A stretch of 64,000 nucleotides of DNA from Silene conica (taxonomy: Eukaryota; Streptophyta; Magnoliopsida; Caryophyllales; Caryophyllaceae), in the NCBI GenBank assembly GCA_029255685.2, contig CM055318.2, positions 14,637,001-14,701,000 on the forward strand. Reading direction: 5' to 3'. Shown here one piece after another: positions 1-11,204 of this stretch. The position numbers and the translations under genes are program-made. The notes beneath the pieces were generated by a model, which saw only the letters and a list, made by a program, of their open reading frames with translations, searched no databases and was not told where the DNA came from. Positions within the stretch are counted from its first letter, which is position 1, and each line of letters begins with the position of its first letter.

Positions 1-53
1 CATACTATGGCCCTTATCTCACTATTGGCAGAGCCTTTGAGACTATAGATTAA
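1..53 (+). CDS. Possible C-terminal tail of a gene entering from the left (uncertain)
   Basis: Reading from base 3, the frame gives YYGPYLTIGRAFETID followed by TAA at 51-53. The amino-acid composition looks coding, and the stop is followed by AT-rich sequence that could be a 3' UTR. No domain can be assigned from 16 residues. A splice-acceptor-like tract (pyrimidine-rich, ending TTGCAG at about 100) follows, so 101-193 could instead be a further exon of the same or another transcript, with a GTAAGG donor-like site at about 194. I cannot choose between these without the sequence to the left. Confidence 0.25.
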   Translation, partial: YYGPYLTIGRAFETID

Positions 54-2186
54 CATTATTACTCTAAACTCCCTGTTTAATTATACTTTATCAATTGCAG
101 CACTTGCATGAATCTGCTACTTACTTCACTTCGTTGTGGGGGCAAACCTGCTCTGGTTTCTAATGACTACTTAATACGAAGTATTTATGTAGGTAAGGTG
201 ATTCTCCTTCCATTTCTTTCTTCCCCTAGTATCCAATTAGTTCCCCCCCTCTTTTTCCATATCCTTTTTGACAAGGTCTTTCTTTGACCAATCTGCATCA
301 GAAAAACCATCGTTTGAGAGTTGACAGTAGAAAATATGAAGTTTATGGAACATATACTTCTCGAGTTCTCTTAACAAGGATGAACATAAAGCATGCAAAT
401 AGCCCGCAATTTGTGAGTTAGTTGATTCAAGAGGCGCCTCTGAATACAGTGGCACTAATGCTAAATCCTGGCTATATGTGGATGGAATTGGTAAATTGAT
501 GAATGTAAAGGGGTGTCATCGAGGTTGAATTGCATGTTTAAGTTGGCTAACGCTTTTTGTGAATTATAAGTGGCAAGATTAATAATTTATAGTTTTGCAC
601 CAATAGATGTGGCAGCGGATATGTTGAAATGATAGCTATCTGATATGATACTAACTTGCAAAGAGATTTATCTCAGTTTTGACGGTGAATAATAACGTGT
701 CGCCTTTGCGATCATCAGAAAGATCAGCTATTCTCTAATTTTGATAATCGAGAGTCATGTACTTGTTGCTGCTTCGTAGAGGACATGTACTTTCAAAGGG
801 TTTGCTTGAATTGGTACTATAACCCAGAACCCTGTTAGATGATCAGATTTCCTTGTTACTTGCTGATTAAGCTGGTTGCAATAAAGCAATAAGTATCAGA
901 AAATCGACCTATTTGTATTTGCTAATTCAGTTTGATATTCATTCCTTTCTGAAAGGAGGCCCTTGCCTTTCCTACCAAGAGGCATTAATTATCTGAAGGA
1001 AATTGGAGAGGGTTGTGTTTATTACATGGTGATGTCGTGTAGCAAGTATATGTGAGCTAACAAGGTTACTGGGGATGATCGAAGTTTAAATTCGTCTGCA
1101 GCACATGTTGCCATCTTAGACAAGTTTTACTTTCAAATTTAACACAAGTTTACTTACACCTTTCAAGCTCGAAAGGTCAAGCTTGTCTCACATTCAAACT
1201 TTTCCAAACACATCTTGAGCAGGCCAGAGGGACTACTGAACAAGCATGTACTTTGTCTTTAACACCTTGTACCTGACGCAACTGATTAGACCTAAACCCT
1301 ACCGGATCCAAATGTCCAAGGCAAAGTAGACCAAGGAATGACCTGATTTGAGATGCCTTAAGATGACAAAAATCTGACATGAATCAGTCAATACCTTAGT
1401 ATTTTTGACGAAAAGATGACGACTTGAATGGTCCAACCTGAAACGATCTGGACTCAAGCGTGTTAATGATGCACTTTCCAAATCGTCTGATGTAAACCTG
1501 ACCTAAGTGATCAGTGTTAGGTTTGAGAGGTATTACCTCTACACAAACAAGGAATTGAGTGGAAGTCTTTTGACTTGATTATGTGATAGGGGTGATAGTA
1601 TAGCCAGAATCTTGTGAAGTTAACTATGTGAACAAAAATTTTCACCAAATTTCAGGCTGAAAGCTGGATCTTGATTCTGCATTTGTGGTTAACTATATCA
1701 GTATATCATGGTATTTTGTGTAAATGAACTATATCATGGTAAATTGTGTAAATGAATGCAGCAAGGATCTGAAGCCAAAATAGACGCTTTGCCACTCATT
1801 CTCTCTGTCGCCGTTGATGCTATGGAAGCTGATAGAATGTGAAAGTTGGCGAGTATTCTTCTTTATCGTATGCTCTCTGAGGTATTTCTTCATCCCTTAT
1901 TCTTACTTGGTCATCCTCCATCTTCTAATTGGCGTGCACGTGCTTATTTATCACATTTGATTAATTGGTAGTAACCTTTTTTACAAGAAATTTTGGCATG
2001 GAATTGTTGGTATTTTAAGTTCCATTGACTCTCAAGTCTCAATAGCGTTATGAGTGAAGACCGCTGAATAGTACTGCCTAGTAGTCCCTTTATCCCAATT
2101 TTATTGTCCCCGATCCCCCCACAATTCATGCGTACTTGCATTACTTGATGTCCTGTACTAGAATCACCATCTGGATTGCATTACAG
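54..2186. other. No confident gene; one exon-like remnant near 1755-1870
   Basis: AT-rich DNA with no long open frame. Between about 1755 and 1870 (+), after a GCAG acceptor-like site, one frame reads like a real exon (EAKIDALPLILSVAVDAMEADRM) before an in-frame TGA, then stays open to CTCTCTGAG|GTATTT. I do not recognise the protein. It could be a decayed exon of a pseudogene, or chance. Confidence 0.3.
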
Positions 2187-2440
2187 TTGTCCTATATCCT
2201 ATGATACATTTCATGAAACGAAAATAGTGGACTCGATTGTTTCTTCTAAATAGCATTGATGGTGCTTGTTTCTGAATTCTGACTCTACTCAGTAACGAGT
2301 ATATGTAGCACTCGCACTTCTGCTAATGCTACCTATTCTATTTCTTATGAACACAGAGGAGAGTATCCCACTGTATACATGGTACAGTAGTTGTTTAGCA
2401 TTGATTTCTGTGAACTCAGCTCAAATATTTGATGCGGGAG
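2187..2440 (+). repeat. Diverged duplicate, copy 1 (partner at 8654-8890)
   Basis: Shared blocks run in the same order in both places: GTTGTCCTAT.TCCTATGAT, then GGACT.GATTGTTTCTT, then GAATYCTGACTC..CTACTCAGT, then TTCTATTTCTT and AACATTGATTTCYGTGAA. The two copies are about 6.45 kb apart, in direct orientation, and have diverged by substitutions and small indels. No open frame runs through either copy, so this is a non-coding segmental duplication or two copies of an unidentified repeat. Confidence 0.6.
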
Positions 2441-5190
2441 CTTGCTGTTTCTGTACATTTGTCGACTTAGACTAGCAACACAAGTTGCTAGAAGTGTTCT
2501 CATTAAGCCCAAACTAAAATGGCTAGAATGATGATGATGATAATTGATTGTAACTAACAGAGAGCTCTGTGTGGTAGGCTAAATGAAGAGTACGTGATAA
2601 TATGATAGAACCCCATCAGATGCAATTATATTCTGCCGGTCTTGTGCTGAAAGAACATATATATTTGCATATTTATTTCCTTTTGTCAACAGCATCACTA
2701 GAGTTGTTGGTTTGATCTTCCTTAACCTATCACTAGTAGATTTAGGTTGATTTCACTCTTCTCCCTTTTTTGCATCACGTCTCCGATTTTCAGTTTTAAA
2801 CAAAGTTTGTAACTTTGAGCCTAGTTACATTTCACAAACATCTTTGGATAAAACTATCATTATTTCACCCAGTTGGTGAACTGTATTCTGTACTCTTACA
2901 TGACAGTCATTTTGATCAAATTTGTTTTGAAACATTTTACATAAATCCGCATTCCATTCAAATAGCTGTGTATCTCTTTTGGATTTATTTTATAAAAGAT
3001 ATTTTTTGTGTGTGTAACGTGCAAGAGGTGACCTGATCCTATCACAATCCGCAAACCTGTATATGTTGGCTTCCATCTGTTGGGGGTGTGATAGCTGACA
3101 GGGATGTTTGAGGGGTGATCAAAAGTTGATTGATTCATGAAAAAGAAGACTAAAGGAGTTTAGACCAAGATTGCTTTCTTTACCTTTCAACTTGGCCTTT
3201 ATAAAGCTTACCAAATAAAAGGAAGGTTAAAAGAGAAAATTGCCTACCATTAGGGGGTCAATAGTCTATAAATATTACGGAGTATTATCCAAATTGTTAT
3301 TACCACTTCTTTGATTTGCTTGACAAAGAGAGCTACTAGATTTTATATCTTCGTCTGTGCAGCTTACAAATATGCATAGACATCAGTGGAGTTGTTTTTT
3401 AGGTCAAAGTTGGATTTTGTATTTTTTGAATCCAATTAATTAGTAGGGTTTGTGTATTTTATGCATTTTTTTATATATCATTTTAATTTTTTAAGTTACA
3501 CTTGATTATATGTTTGACCGTGTCCAAAAGTTGTCGTGTCCACTATTTATTCGAGACCTCGTATCCTTGATTTTATGACCTGAAGTGTCAAACACAAGGA
3601 TTCGTAGTCGTATTTGTATGCCGTAGACGAGTCCTAACACCATAGCTATGTACCCAAAAACAGTCTAGCAACTTAAATGTCGTTAAAATAGACATCCAGA
3701 CCAGTGAAGTGATTTGCAATGCTCTCGCTTGAACCTTCATCTCGTCCTAAAAAGATAAAACAGTAAAAATAATTATGTTTATGTCGTATGGTAAGTACTC
3801 ATCTTAGCATGATGCTCATCAACTAATTTATGTAGTATTTATGTATGATATTGTGTATCATGCTAAGATGAGTACTTACAGATGGGTAATTCCGGTTGTA
3901 GTTTGGCTATACAAGACAGGATTAGTTAATGAATGACACAATTAATGGGAAATTAGTTGTATTTATTGAAGATAATATGATAGAATTTCATACACCAATG
4001 AAAAGACTTCAAGACTTGCAGAGAAATGTGTAATAAAACAATGATGTTACTTGAATTTGGTTAGACTGGGAGAGAGCGGATTAGAGGAAAAAATAACTTT
4101 ATGTAGACGATGTTTTACTTCCATCACAAATTCTCATTGAAGACGTTCATACCCGTCACAAGCCGAAGATGGGTCAAGTAATACCCAAGTGGATATAACT
4201 TTAGTCTTAAGTTTTACTTTAGTTTTGCTTATTTTCAACATTTTTCTTTTCGTGTGTATCTTTTTGTCATTTTTAGCAACACTTGCATTACTTTTTTCTT
4301 ATTACACATTTCTCCCGTTTAAATTGTTCATATGCTTGCCTAATCGGTACTCAACATTATTATTGGATGCTATTTCTTCCCACTTTGCTGTACTTATAGG
4401 ATAATTTATCTGAATGTTTCTTATTTCCTGAATTGTTTTCCCTTTGGGAACGTACCCAGTTGCACTTTCTTGATGCACTTCTCCTACTTGTCTATTATAC
4501 TTGTCTAGTCTTGTTACCAAAATTTGACACATTCCATTCGTGCATGGTCCTTACTTCAGTGATTTAATATCTAAAGTAAGTAACTTTTTAAAAGTATTTG
4601 TTGAATTTCTGCAGGTTACTTTCTTTACTGCCTTGCACAATTTATCAGTGGCAACTGTGTACCAAGTATGGGTCTTATTGCCAGCTTCATCGAGGTTCTT
4701 TTAATTGTTGGATGAAGGTAGTGTGCATCAGTCGCTTTAGTTTGGTTTTGAGCCGGGTACATAAGCCCAACAATTTAGGCAACCAATGAAGATGACATTA
4801 AGTTACAAGTTACAAGCACAAGCACAATAAGAAATATATTCTTTGTATATACAATGTGATTCCCACAATCACAAATCAAACTATGAGATGAAACATGATG
4901 GAACTAGTCTTACTAAACACAGATTTTAGCTTACCACATAATCATTATAATTATACTCCGTGGTAAATACACCATATAGCATGGAAAGAGACCATCTTAA
5001 GTTTAAGACAATCTCAGATGAGATTTTGTAATTCTGATGGGTTACTCACTGATTTACAACTAGCTGATTTATTGGTCATCTTTGTAAAAACTAGATTAGT
5101 ATGATCTGATCGCTATTAAAATTACTATAAATTCAAATTCTTAGGACTGATGCCTTCCTCAATGATGAATTTTTTAGTGTCAATAAGTGA
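2441..5190. other. No gene recognised; contains a perfect hairpin and foldback remnants
   Basis: All open frames are short and none resembles a family I know. A stretch at about 4614-4713 after an AG acceptor-like site (TTTCTGCAG) reads YFLYCLAQFISGNCVPSMGL in one frame; it is hydrophobic and could be an exon remnant, but I cannot support it. 4124-4186 resembles half of a GACGG/CCGTC foldback MITE that is also seen at about 54505-54693. Confidence 0.5.
3791..3879. repeat. Perfect 23-bp inverted repeat with 43-base loop
   Basis: The left arm (3791-3813, beginning GTAAGTACTCATC) is the exact reverse complement of the right arm (3857-3879). The 43-base AT-rich loop lies between them. The size is compatible with a small-RNA hairpin precursor, but it could equally be a tiny foldback element. 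Confidence 0.75.
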
Positions 5191-5197
5191 AGAGTTA

Positions 5198-6690
5198 AGA
5201 ACGATTGAATACCTAAGAGGGGGAGGGGGTGAATTAGGTGACCTTTTAAAAATTTCTCGATTACTTGTATAAAGTGAAATACAAGTAACGGCTATTAAGT
5301 ACTAACTTGAGAAACTGAATGAATAATAAGTTCACAAGAGGTACAGCAGGTCTAAGCAACAGTATGAATGACTGTTGCACAGCACTGGCAGCGAGATTAG
5401 AAAAAGATATGCGAAAGATAAAAATAAGAGTAAACGAATAAACAAACGATGTTTTTAAAAATTGGTTCAGCTCCTACTCCGGAGCCTACGTCCAACCGTT
5501 ATTTTATTGCTTGTTTAGAAGTTACTCAACTTAACTAAACCCCTTACAATGAAAATAACTCGCCAACCTACTCCGGTTGCATTTGCTCAAAGCTACTCCG
5601 CTTCAAGAGTTAACTCGCCAACCTACTCCGGTTGCATTTGCTCAAAGCTACTCCGCTTCAAGACTTAGACTCAAACTTAAAGCTACTCCGCTTCAAGAGT
5701 TTAAGAAGTTCTATCTCTGGTTTACATGATCAGAATCTCAGGTGTTCACTTAAGAACGTGGAGATTTACATTTAAGATCTAAACACGAGAATCATGGAAC
5801 AAACTCATTATGTCACAGTGCAGCTTACTGATACACGGAGATATTCAGACCCTTTGAAAACGTTGAAGACTTTAAAAACAGAAATCGTTTTGCAAAACAA
5901 ACTTAAAAGATAAACTTTGAAAGCACAAGTTTTGTTTGCAGAAACTCTCAATAAATATTTTGTAAAGCCTTAGGATTGAATGAGACTAAGTGGTTCCTTT
6001 TATAGTACTCAAAACTTGGGTATTACCCAATGTGTACTTGTGTTGTACTTTTATCCATTGGATAATAGCTAGTCCACTTGACAAGTACATGTTGTTGTTT
6101 AGTTTTCATTGGCTCTTGAAAAAGCAAATCTGATTTTCTTTCTTAGTTGTCTTCTAATAAGATGCTTAAGTACTACTTACATTTGAAATGTAAACAATTC
6201 AAAAACTCTTATTAAATTGCAAGTACGGTACACAACGAGTAAGACGGGTTTTTACGCTTCAACTCGTGCGTACCAAAAGAGAAGACGGTTTTTCCAGAAA
6301 ATAGATTTTGGCAATTATTTTTCAGAAAACTAAAACGACTATTTTTCACATTACTCGAAAACATTTTTCTCGTTCTAAAAATCTCCATGCGGTACAGACG
6401 CAACAGTCTGATGGACTGTTGCATGACTAAGCAATCACTTGACTTTAACAAGAATGTTTCACTTACTCTTACATTTGTGACTTAGGTTACAAAGGGATTG
6501 TTCTTGACTTGTGTTGTTCTTCTTGATCATGTTTGAAACATAATGGATGATCTCTTGTTGCCTTTGTTCTTCAATCCATTTGCTTTGCCTTGATTACTCA
6601 ATTCATGCTACTTAAGAACAAACAATTAATATATACAAGGACTTGTCATCATCAACTAAAATGTTCCAACAATAAGGATCGACTTTTAGT
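5198..6690. repeat. Unclassified dispersed-repeat-like region with 55-bp tandem repeats
   Basis: The block starts near a CACCTAAG-like motif followed by a G-rich run (GAGGGGGAGGGGGTGAATTAGG) of a type common at the edges of plant repeats. It contains two tandem 55-bp units at 5557-5611 and 5612-5665, plus a partial third (5679-5702), all built around CTACTCCG. No transposase, gag or pol frame is visible. Boundaries are approximate, and the assignment as a mobile element is inference. Confidence 0.4.
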
Positions 6691-6699
6691 GTCTTTCAA

Positions 6700-7442
6700 C
6701 ATGGCAAATTGGCAAATCAAGTTAGATCCTGTCTTTTCCTCTTTTTTTGAAAGACTCCAGAATCAAGTTGTAATATTTCTTCTTTTGTCGGAATCAATTT
6801 TTAATCCACTTATGTGCCTGTTGCGTCTTTAGAATGACAACGCTTTTTGGTGTCAAGTGTATGAACAATAGACCAATGCCTGATTAATTTATGCTCATTA
6901 ATCCATATAGCCCATATCCTGTTTCCTCTTTTCAAAAGGTTAGGATTGTGCAGATTTCTTTGCTATTTGTACTTTTCGTGGTGGTTAGAGGTTATTGTAA
7001 TACGCAAGGCTGCCCGCGCTGATAATTCTGTCTATCTTTGTGCTGTTCTTGAATAAATCCTCTTCATTTTTGCACTTTCTTTTTAGAGTGAAAACGGATG
7101 TCACTAATGGGAAGAATGGATACTATAAGACGGTTTTACCTCATGAGACCGTTCAAAAGAAACCGAATATCAAAAGTAACTAAAATGTTACTAACTTTGA
7201 TCGATTTGAAAAGTAACGTAAAGAATGGACTTGTATGATAAGATCGTCTTACGGTAGGCTAGAACTATCCTTACTTTATTGTACAAGCGAATTCAAGGAA
7301 TCTGTTTTCCTTTCCTTGTTTCTACTTTAGTGACCAAGCAATGAAATTGTCTTTTTTTCCCCTCCAAATTTCTTCGTCCAAACAACCCGATAATCTGTCA
7401 GTTGAAAAGCAACTCCTACTACTATTCAGTAGCATGTGAAAC
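6700..7442. other. No gene; foldback remnant near 7118-7262
   Basis: AT-rich sequence without a usable frame. At 7118-7262 a segment opens with ATACTATAAGACGG and closes with GATCGTCTTACGGTA, giving imperfect inverted ends that suggest a small MITE. Confidence 0.4.
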
Positions 7443-7445
7443 TTA

Positions 7446-7715
7446 GGCCCTGTTCTTTCTGGCTTTTTAGAGCTGAACTGAACTGAGCTAAACTGAATGG
7501 GGCCGAGCTGAGCTGAACTGAACTGAACTGAGCTGAGCTGAGTTGAGCTGAACTGAATCGAGCTGAGCTGGACTGGATTGAACTGAGCTGAGCTGAACTG
7601 AACTGAGCTGAACTGAATTTAATCGAGCTGAACTAAACTGAGCTGAACTGAGCTGAATGAAGCAGAAATTAATAGAAATAAACTGAATATAAATGTTTAA
7701 TTAAAGTGTAATAAC

Positions 7716-7746
<31 letters not shown>

Positions 7747-8145
7747 AATAATATAAAAAAAATTTGATTAATACAAATTTGCGATTTTTTAAAAAATAAT
7801 TATATTAAAAAAATTATTAATTTTCTTTTTCTTTTCTTGTTATACAACGTAAAGTATTCAAGGAAGAATAGATTCAAACATGGATGATAAAGCACCGAAG
7901 AAACTCATGAACAAAGTTCGAAAAGAAATTGTAAAACAAATAGGGCGTGATATTGATGTCCATAATGACCTCGATAATGAAGCACATCAAGACGATACAG
8001 AAGTCAATAGCGAAGCAACATAGATGATGTCTTTGTCGTTAATGATATCTACATTTTCAAGATTATGATTTTCGATTGTGTTAACAAATATTATTATTTG
8101 AATGTTATCAAATTTTACTTCTCAATTACATTTTTCTCCACTTTT

Positions 8146-8183
<38 letters not shown>

Positions 8184-8301
8184 AACAATAAAAATATATA
8201 TAAAATAATAATACAATGGAGAAATAATAAAAACAACAATAATAATCATAATAATAATTATTAACTAATAATAATAAATAGAATAATAAATAAATAAATA
8301 A

Positions 8302-8333
<32 letters not shown>

Positions 8334-8337
8334 CAAC

Positions 8338-8368
<31 letters not shown>

Positions 8369-8520
8369 TGGGCTGAACTTAATAAAGTCGAGCTGAGCTG
8401 AACTGAACTGAACTGAATGAAGTTGAGCTGAACTGAACTGAACTGAACTGAATGAAGCTGAGCTGAATAGAGCTGAGCTGAACTGAAACGGGCTGAAAAT
8501 AAGCCAGAAAGAACAGGGCC
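7446..8520. mobile_element. PIF/Harbinger-type MITE (1075 bp) with TTA duplication
   Basis: The ends are inverted repeats: GGCCCTGTTCTTTCTGGCTT at the left and its reverse complement at the right. The trinucleotide TTA is duplicated outside them (7443-7445 and 8521-8523), the hallmark of PIF/Harbinger insertions. Just inside each end are long arrays of CTGAACTGAG-type pentamers (7469-7660 and 8386-8490), both in the same orientation although the outer ends are inverted. The core is (ATT/AAT)n-rich and holds a 47-codon ORF. No transposase domain is present, so it would depend on a partner element. Confidence 0.85.
7880..8023 (+). CDS. Small 47-aa ORF inside the MITE, function unknown
   Basis: ATG at 7880 runs to TAG at 8021-8023. 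The product is highly charged: a basic N-terminal half (KKLMNKVRKEIVKQIGRDI) and an acidic C-terminal half rich in D, E and N. It is the only non-repetitive, coding-looking part of a 1.07-kb miniature transposon. It could be a captured host exon, a remnant of an element-encoded protein, or a chance frame. I do not recognise a family. Confidence 0.35.
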   Translation: MDDKAPKKLMNKVRKEIVKQIGRDIDVHNDLDNEAHQDDTEVNSEAT

Positions 8521-8653
8521 TTAATTGTAGAACAAGTTTGTAGGTCCATCACTCCATCATCTGGATTCTGGTGTGTTGAGAAGGTTAAATTTGTGCGTAC
8601 AAGCAATTATAGAAGGTTAAAATCTCAAGCGAGTCATATCGTATTGGCCGAGT

Positions 8654-8890
8654 TGTCCTATGTCCTATGATGCAGAAGATGAACCCAAAATAATGGACTA
8701 GATTGTTTCTTTAAAACAGCATTCATTGCTTTTGTTTATGAATCCTGACTCCTACTCAGTGGCCAGTGCTGCGTATAACTGCTTTTGCAACTTTCTATTT
8801 CTTGAGTACAGAGAGGACAGTATCTTACTCAGTAGTTTCTGAATGGCACTGTAGCTGTTGAACATTGATTTCCGTGAATAGCTCACACGT
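8654..8890 (+). repeat. Diverged duplicate, copy 2 (partner at 2187-2440)
   Basis: It carries the same ordered blocks as 2187-2440. This copy also contains the left arm of the 52-bp inverted repeat (8722-8773), so part of the duplicated unit has been copied a third time in inverted orientation at 9025-9076. Confidence 0.6.
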
Positions 8891-9076
8891 GTTCCTGTCT
8901 ACAGGATATATTTGGGTCCCCCTTTTTTCGGATTTGTTGAAGTTATGATTTGAAGCATCTACAAGCAAGGCACAAACCCGAGATAATCACCAACTTAGGG
9001 AATGCTTGCTGTTTTTCGTTCTTGCGCAGCACTGGCCACTGAGTAGGAGTCAGGATTCATAAACAAAAGCAATGAA
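8722..9076. repeat. Perfect 52-bp inverted repeat with 251-bp spacer
   Basis: 8722-8773 (begins TTCATTGCTTTTGTTT) and 9025-9076 are exact reverse complements over 52 bases. No transposon ends flank the arms. Perfect identity in a region whose other duplicate is diverged implies a recent inverted copying event. Confidence 0.85.
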
Positions 9077-10588
9077 GTTGTGGAGGCGTGCTGTGGTGCG
9101 GCGAACAGTTTTGTACCTTGCCATGGTTACATATTTCCACTTTTCTTTGTTGAACCCATAGCCATTGACTTACCAATACAAACTCGGATTGAAGCATCAG
9201 ATGGTAATTTTGTGTTGTGGACAAGATGAGACTTTTCCTATGATACAACATAATGAATTCACCTCGTAGCACGAGTTCTTGATGTTTTATTAACCTGTGA
9301 GGAAGTGCAGGTTATTGAAGAGAAGAATTTATGATAATCCCTTGAATGTTGACGTGAGTGCTGCCGTTGCCGTGTGTTGCTTTGCTTATCATAAACAAAT
9401 TCTTAGACTGTCAGTCTTGTTGGTAGACGTAGCCTTCTTTTTACCGTCTTACTACATGACTTGTGCATACAGATTACAGAGTCGTCGATCTTTAAATTTC
9501 ATATTTATTTATTTTCAGTTGTTCGTGCTCCGTACGCGTGTTCAAACCTTAGCACTCCGGAATCTTTTCTTTTCGTTTGTTGTTTGTAGTTATTGTACCC
9601 TGTCCATATAGTTACCATAGTGAGTTTTTAACAATGTTTTGAACATCATTATTTTCATCACTATAAGACCGGTATTTTGTTATAAATCAAGTTATGAATG
9701 TTTGAAGTTATTGCATTTGCTAGTGCATATATGAACTGATGTTACTTGTCATTTGTAGCAAAATGCTCTGATGTTATAATTTGCTGGATGATTCAAACTC
9801 TCGTACCTTTTACTGACCTCCATTGTTTTGTACCGTTGTTGCTTATCGTCGTCTCTTTTTTCTGCCGTCTCGAGACCTCTTTTCTTGATGGTCCTAAATA
9901 TTTGACGAGGAGATCAATCGACGGTTGTTACGTACTCGTTCTCTACCGGCAGTCTGTAATTTTGGGTGCAAATGATAACCAAGTATTTATCTGCAAAGTA
10001 GTACAACACATTTTCCATATTAGGGTGAGGAAAGAGAACATTATTTGGCGTACTGAAATTGAGATATTTGAGTATCCACACACTATGAACTGCTTTTGGA
10101 TAATCTCTCGGACAAAGTATGACCAACACACAGTCACCACTCTACCTACTCTCTTATTGTCCACATTTTGGAACAGTCAACTAAATGATATAGATGGATG
10201 GTGATACCTCTCCTACATTTCTCTATTTTAAATCTAATCTAATCATTAAATATCAAATAAGAGAAGGTTAGATTAAATTAACCAGTCCGTCTTGCTTTAG
10301 ACCGTAAGTTCGGTCTGAAACAATAAAACCTCTCACAAGTGAGAAAGTACATGGGTAGTGGGCCACCCCCATGTGCTTTCCCACTCACTCCCTAAATGGG
10401 TTTTCTATAAGATAAAATGGTACCCGTTTTATTATTTCAGATGGATATGACGGTTTGAAATAAGAATTGGTGTAAATTAACATACGTTCTACCGTCTACG
10501 TAAGAACAAGTTTTCAAAAGGATAAGAAAAAAGCACCCACATAATGTAGCATTTTTGTATTGTATTAGATTTAGAACTACTAACTGGC
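9077..10588. other. No supported gene
   Basis: Two open frames on the + strand (9297-9611, 104 codons; 9746-10204, 152 codons) have no recognisable motif. The second opens with TTG and shows the hydrophobic/cysteine mix of translated non-coding DNA. 10283-10500 has GTCT/GACGG inverted motifs resembling a decayed MITE. Confidence 0.5.
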
Positions 10589-10605
10589 ATATACGGATTG
10601 TTCAT

Positions 10606-10699
10606 GAGAACAAGAATTAGGTCGAGTGGTAAAAACACTCTTACCCCAACTATAAAGTTGAGTGTTTAATTCTCATCCGCGATTTCGTGTGCTAAAAAA
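10606..10699 (+). mobile_element. tRNA-derived SINE with 17-bp target duplication
   Basis: A roughly 94-bp body contains a tRNA-like A-box region (TAGGTCGAGTGG) and a weak B-box-like stretch (GTTTAATTCTC), and ends in a short A run. It is flanked by near-identical 17-bp direct repeats, ATATAC(G/A)GATTGTTCAT, at 10589-10605 and 10700-10716. The related copy at 60000-60111 has a better B box. It encodes nothing and depends on LINE machinery. Confidence 0.75.
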
Positions 10700-10716
10700 A
10701 TATACAGATTGTTCAT

Positions 10717-11204
10717 CGTCACACTACTAGGTCTTGACCGGGTTGGAACCGGTTGGCACTTAGCAAGTAAAAGAACCCAAAATATGGCTGGACCAGTCTT
10801 GTTTGTCTACCGGTTTTACTCTGAATCTCACCTTATTTATCTTGACCTACTTTCATCGAAGTAGAAAGTCGCGACCTAGATCATCAACCCACCATCTTCT
10901 AACATTTTCAATCATTTATCATATTTTTTACCCACTAAAATCTCTCAATTACCATCATGGCTTCCCTCATTATGTTGCTTGGGGATGGTCTGAGTTAGGC
11001 TGAATTTATAGGAGATGTATCCCTGCCTATCTTTCCTGTTTTAACCACAAAAATATCTTATGTTTCTTTCACCAAGTTCCACTGTCAACAGGCCTACAGC
11101 CAGTCTGAGAAGCTACATTTGCAATTCGGATCCTTTTCGTTTATTCCTCTCTCCATTTCCTTGTCATTTCTTATCACTAGCCTAGATTTCGTCCCAAAAC
11201 TAAG
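10717..11204. other. No gene recognised
   Basis: Mixed AT-rich sequence. A 66-codon frame at 10803-11003 has no family features. Confidence 0.5.

Noticed and set aside
9297-9611. 104-codon + strand frame
   Set aside because: No motif or supporting context; overlapping frames are equally open.
9746-10204. 152-codon + strand frame
   Set aside because: Starts at TTG, has no domain, and its composition resembles translated non-coding DNA.
10606-10699. tRNA gene
   Set aside because: The sequence does not fold into a full cloverleaf, has an A tail and target duplications, so it is a SINE.
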